Source: an uncultured Actinomycetes bacterium (lineage in GTDB: Bacteria; Actinomycetota; Thermoleophilia; Gaiellales; Gaiellaceae). From it: 14,930 nucleotides of DNA. The position numbers were made by a program, and so were the translations under genes. The DNA is taken from NCBI GenBank assembly GCA_903930195.1, contig CAIYXH010000024.1, forward strand, positions 1 to 14,930, written 5' to 3'. This document shows positions 13,149 to 14,930 of this stretch, one piece after another. Each line of letters opens with the position of its first letter. The first letter of the stretch is position 1. The notes beneath the pieces were generated by a model. The model saw nothing but the letters and a program-made list of their open reading frames with translations, was not told the DNA's origin and did no database searches.

Positions 13149-13802
13149 GTGCTCCTCGCTCGAAGCATGGATTCCCGCTGGCTCTCGAACGCGTACGTGG
13201 TCGGCGACGAGCCCGGCGGAACGGCGGTCTTCGTCGACTCCGGCGCCCCGCTCGAGCCGCTGCTCGCGTTCGTCGAGGAGCACCGGCTGACGCCGACGCA
13301 CGTCCTGCGCACCCATGGCCATCCCGATCATGTCGAGCACGAGGCCGAGCTCGGCCTGCCGGTCGTCACCGGCTCGCTGCAGACCGGCGGCCTCGATGTT
13401 CAGGCAACCCCCACTCCGGGGCACTCCCAGGACATGGTCTGCTTCACGATCGGTGACGAGCTCGTCTTCTCGGGCGACACGCTGTTCAAGGACGCCGTCG
13501 GCGGCGGCGACTTCGCGGCGATTCGCACCGCGGTCATGGACGTCTACATGGCGATGCCGCACGAGCGCCGCCTACTCCCGGGTCACACCGACGAGACGAC
13601 GATCGGGCGTGAGTGGGAGCACAATCCCTTCGTGCGCGTCTGGCGTGGAGCCGATCCGGAGGGAACCGAGCGCGTCACGGTCGCAGGGCGGCCGGCAACG
13701 CTCGTCGTCTGGAGCCCCGACTACGACGGCAACGGCAAGGCGTGGGTGCGCTTCGACGACGGCGCCGACGCGATCGTCGGCGGCTCGAAGGTGCAGCGGT
13801 GA
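13149..13802 (+). CDS. Metallo-beta-lactamase-fold hydrolase (glyoxalase II-like)
   Basis: A 217-residue cytosolic dinuclear-metal hydrolase. The zinc ligands are all present: THGHPDH (H56, H58, D60, H61), TPGH (H92), FSGD (D110) and LPGH (H146). Family members hydrolyse thioesters or similar bonds; the substrate here cannot be told. The final 55 residues or so (TERVTVAGRPATLVVWSPDY onward, rich in beta strands) form a short extra C-terminal domain not seen in minimal glyoxalase II. GTG 13149 follows a TAGCCT hexamer by 6 nt and lacks a Shine-Dalgarno. ATG 13167 is an alternative start. The stop overlaps the next gene's start as GTGA, so the two are translationally coupled. Confidence 0.9.
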   Translation: MLLARSMDSRWLSNAYVVGDEPGGTAVFVDSGAPLEPLLAFVEEHRLTPTHVLRTHGHPDHVEHEAELGLPVVTGSLQTGGLDVQATPTPGHSQDMVCFTIGDELVFSGDTLFKDAVGGGDFAAIRTAVMDVYMAMPHERRLLPGHTDETTIGREWEHNPFVRVWRGADPEGTERVTVAGRPATLVVWSPDYDGNGKAWVRFDDGADAIVGGSKVQR

Positions 13803-14503
13803 ACGTGCGCGGCGTGATCGCGATCGTGATCGCCGTGCTCGCCCTCGTCGTGGCGCTCGGGGCTGCGAGGCGCGACCGTCACGACACCTCGTCGGCAACG
13901 CCCGCCCGCTCGGTCACGGTCTCCGGCTCCGCGACAGTCTCGGGCGTCCCGGATCAGGCCCAGTTCGACTTCGGCGTCACGACGAACGCCGCGACGGCCA
14001 CAGCGGCGAGCTCGAAGAACGCGGCGCAGATGACGAAGGTGATCGCCGCGCTGAAGGCCCACGGCGTCGCCGCCGCCGACATCCAGACCCAGGGCATCTC
14101 GTTGAGCCAGCGGACGAACGCCTCCGGCTCGACGATCGTCGGCTTCACCGCGAGCAATTCCGTCTCGGCCAATCTCACCGTCGCGGGCTCGGGCGTCATC
14201 GTCGACGCCGTCGTCGCCGCCGGCGGCACGAACGTCGACGGCCCGACCTTCACTGTCAGCGACGAGAAGGAGCTGTACGACAAGGCCCTCGGCCAGGCGG
14301 TCGTCGATGCGAAGGCGCGTGCCCAGGCGATCGCCGATGCCGCGAACGAGAAGCTCGGCAAGCTCCGCACCCTCACCGAGCAGAGCTCGGCCCCCTCACC
14401 CGTCGCCTTCGAGTCGGTCACCGCGAAGGCCGCCACGACGCCCGTCGAGCCCGGCAAGGTCAAGACCGAGGCCGACGTGACCGCCACCTTCGACCTGGGC
14501 TGA
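13799..14503 (+). CDS. SIMPL-domain (DUF541) exported protein
   Basis: A 234-residue protein. An N-terminal signal or anchor helix (VRGVIAIVIAVLALVVALGA) is followed by the SIMPL/DUF541 domain, which starts at RSVTVSGSATVSGVPDQAQF and includes DIQTQGISLSQ and a late helix DKALGQAVVDAKARAQAIAD. Related proteins are periplasmic or extracytoplasmic, and one (BP26/Omp28) forms ring-like oligomers; the function is otherwise unclear. The start is GTG 13799, overlapping the MBL-fold stop as GTGA. The frame is open further upstream, but that part is the MBL gene read in another frame. No independent promoter is evident. Confidence 0.88.
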   Translation: MNVRGVIAIVIAVLALVVALGAARRDRHDTSSATPARSVTVSGSATVSGVPDQAQFDFGVTTNAATATAASSKNAAQMTKVIAALKAHGVAAADIQTQGISLSQRTNASGSTIVGFTASNSVSANLTVAGSGVIVDAVVAAGGTNVDGPTFTVSDEKELYDKALGQAVVDAKARAQAIADAANEKLGKLRTLTEQSSAPSPVAFESVTAKAATTPVEPGKVKTEADVTATFDLG

Positions 14504-14521
14504 GCCGCGAAGGTCAGGACA

Positions 14522-14566
14522 GGCCCTCCGGGGCCAGTCGCTGAGAGCCATGTCCCTTTGACTGGC
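14522..14566 (+). terminator. Weak inverted repeats after the SIMPL gene
   Basis: The gap 14504-14618 holds a short hairpin GGCCC/GGGCC (14522-14535) and a 7-bp repeat GCCAGTC (14533-14539) with GACTGGC (14560-14566), loop 20 nt. They overlap, so only one can form at a time. No T-run follows, so a terminator role is uncertain. Confidence 0.25.
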
Positions 14567-14606
14567 ACCGGGCCATGCGACCTGAGGCCACGTCCGAGGA
14601 AGGCAG

Positions 14607-14612
14607 TACGTT
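14607..14612 (+). promoter_or_regulatory. -10 element of a leaderless nucS transcript
   Basis: TACGTT ends 6 nt before the GTG of nucS at 14619, with no Shine-Dalgarno in a useful position. The arrangement matches the other four leaderless candidates in this window. Confidence 0.45.
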
Positions 14613-14618
14613 GCCGCG

Positions 14619-14930
14619 GTGCGGTTGATCGTCGCCCGTTGCGAAGTGACCTACTCCGGGCGGTTGAACGCCTACCTGCCGGAGTCGACGCGGCTGCTGA
14701 TGCTCAAGGCCGATGGCTCGGTGCTCGTGCACGCCGACGCCGGCGGGTTCAAGCCTCTTAATTGGATGACACCGCCAACCGTCTTCGAGGATCGCGGTGA
14801 GCTGCTCGTGGTGCGCAAGCGTGCGGGCAAGACGGAGGATCGGCTCGAGATCAAGCTGATCGAGGTGGTCTCCGACGTCGAGCACGAGATGGGCGAGGCC
14901 GCCGGCCTCGAGAAGGACGGCGTCGAGCGC
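14619..14930 (+). CDS. nucS: Mismatch-specific endonuclease NucS/EndoMS (partial, N-terminal)
   Basis: The first 104 codons, running off the right edge. The N-terminus MRLIVARCEVTYSGRLNAYL, then LPESTRLLMLKADGSVLVHA and FKPLNWMTPP, matches NucS, the enzyme that replaces MutS/MutL mismatch repair in most actinobacteria and is also found in many archaea. This N-terminal beta-barrel domain makes the dimer and binds DNA. The RecB-like catalytic domain and the C-terminal clamp-binding motif lie beyond the window. KDGVER at the edge leads into the linker helix. The GTG start is supported by the family N-terminus and by TACGTT 6 nt upstream. Confidence 0.93.
   Translation, partial: MRLIVARCEVTYSGRLNAYLPESTRLLMLKADGSVLVHADAGGFKPLNWMTPPTVFEDRGELLVVRKRAGKTEDRLEIKLIEVVSDVEHEMGEAAGLEKDGVER

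Noticed and set aside
13315..14544. A 409-codon plus-strand frame over the MBL and SIMPL genes
   Set aside because: It is a shifted frame giving Arg/Ser-rich sequence. The MBL metal ligands and the SIMPL domain are in the other plus-strand frames.
1..14930. CRISPR array, rRNA or known riboswitch
   Set aside because: No regularly spaced direct repeats, rRNA core sequences or recognisable riboswitch motifs were seen on either strand.

Overview
The window is GC-rich and reads as the chromosome of an actinomycete-type bacterium, probably Thermoleophilia/Gaiellales-like. That placement is inferred from gene content: a NucS/EndoMS mismatch endonuclease, PspAB next to HtpX and PspA, integrase sequence of an actinobacterial style, and apparently leaderless promoters. 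No rRNA is present to confirm it.

Layout. (1) 1-1740 (-): the first 580 codons of a secreted protein with four Cys-paired beta-sandwich-like repeats, starting at TTG and running off the left edge. A comparatively AT-rich 326-bp gap (1741-2066) upstream holds a candidate promoter and a strong stem-loop. (2) 2067-3507 (-): a PBP4/DacB-type D-Ala-D-Ala carboxypeptidase preceded by a small AbrB-like protein, whose 5' end is packed with palindromes. (3) 3684-6147: a decayed 2,451-bp integrated element in a tRNA-Ser(UGA) gene. It carries a secreted cargo protein, a 5'-truncated IS3-type transposase and an integrase that has lost its catalytic domain. The element replaced the 3' half of the tRNA gene. 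The native 3' half and its terminator lie stranded at 3603-3696, and joining the two element ends recreates a symmetric recombination core site. (4) 6091-9885 (-): an apparent operon of cytochrome c lipoprotein, HAD phosphatase, serS and a GT87-like membrane protein (frameshifted in a 15-bp hairpin), with tRNA-Ser 12 nt after it. (5) 9969-13105: an envelope-stress cluster of htpX, pspAB and a Rossmann-like/NBR1-type FW-domain protein on +, convergent with and overlapping pspA on -. (6) 13149-14503 (+): a metallo-beta-lactamase-fold hydrolase overlapping a SIMPL-domain protein by 4 nt. (7) 14619-14930 (+): the N-terminal part of nucS, running off the right edge.

Two themes cross the window. 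Five well-supported genes (cytochrome c, htpX, pspAB, MBL, nucS) have a TAnnnT hexamer 6-7 nt before the start codon and no Shine-Dalgarno, which suggests leaderless mRNAs. Within operons, genes overlap by 4 nt (GTGA twice, CTGA once), and the CTGA case implies a rare CTG start for the HAD gene. The most unusual items are the tRNA-Ser element with its reconstructable attP, the FW-domain protein inside a Psp locus, and the hairpin-associated frameshift.
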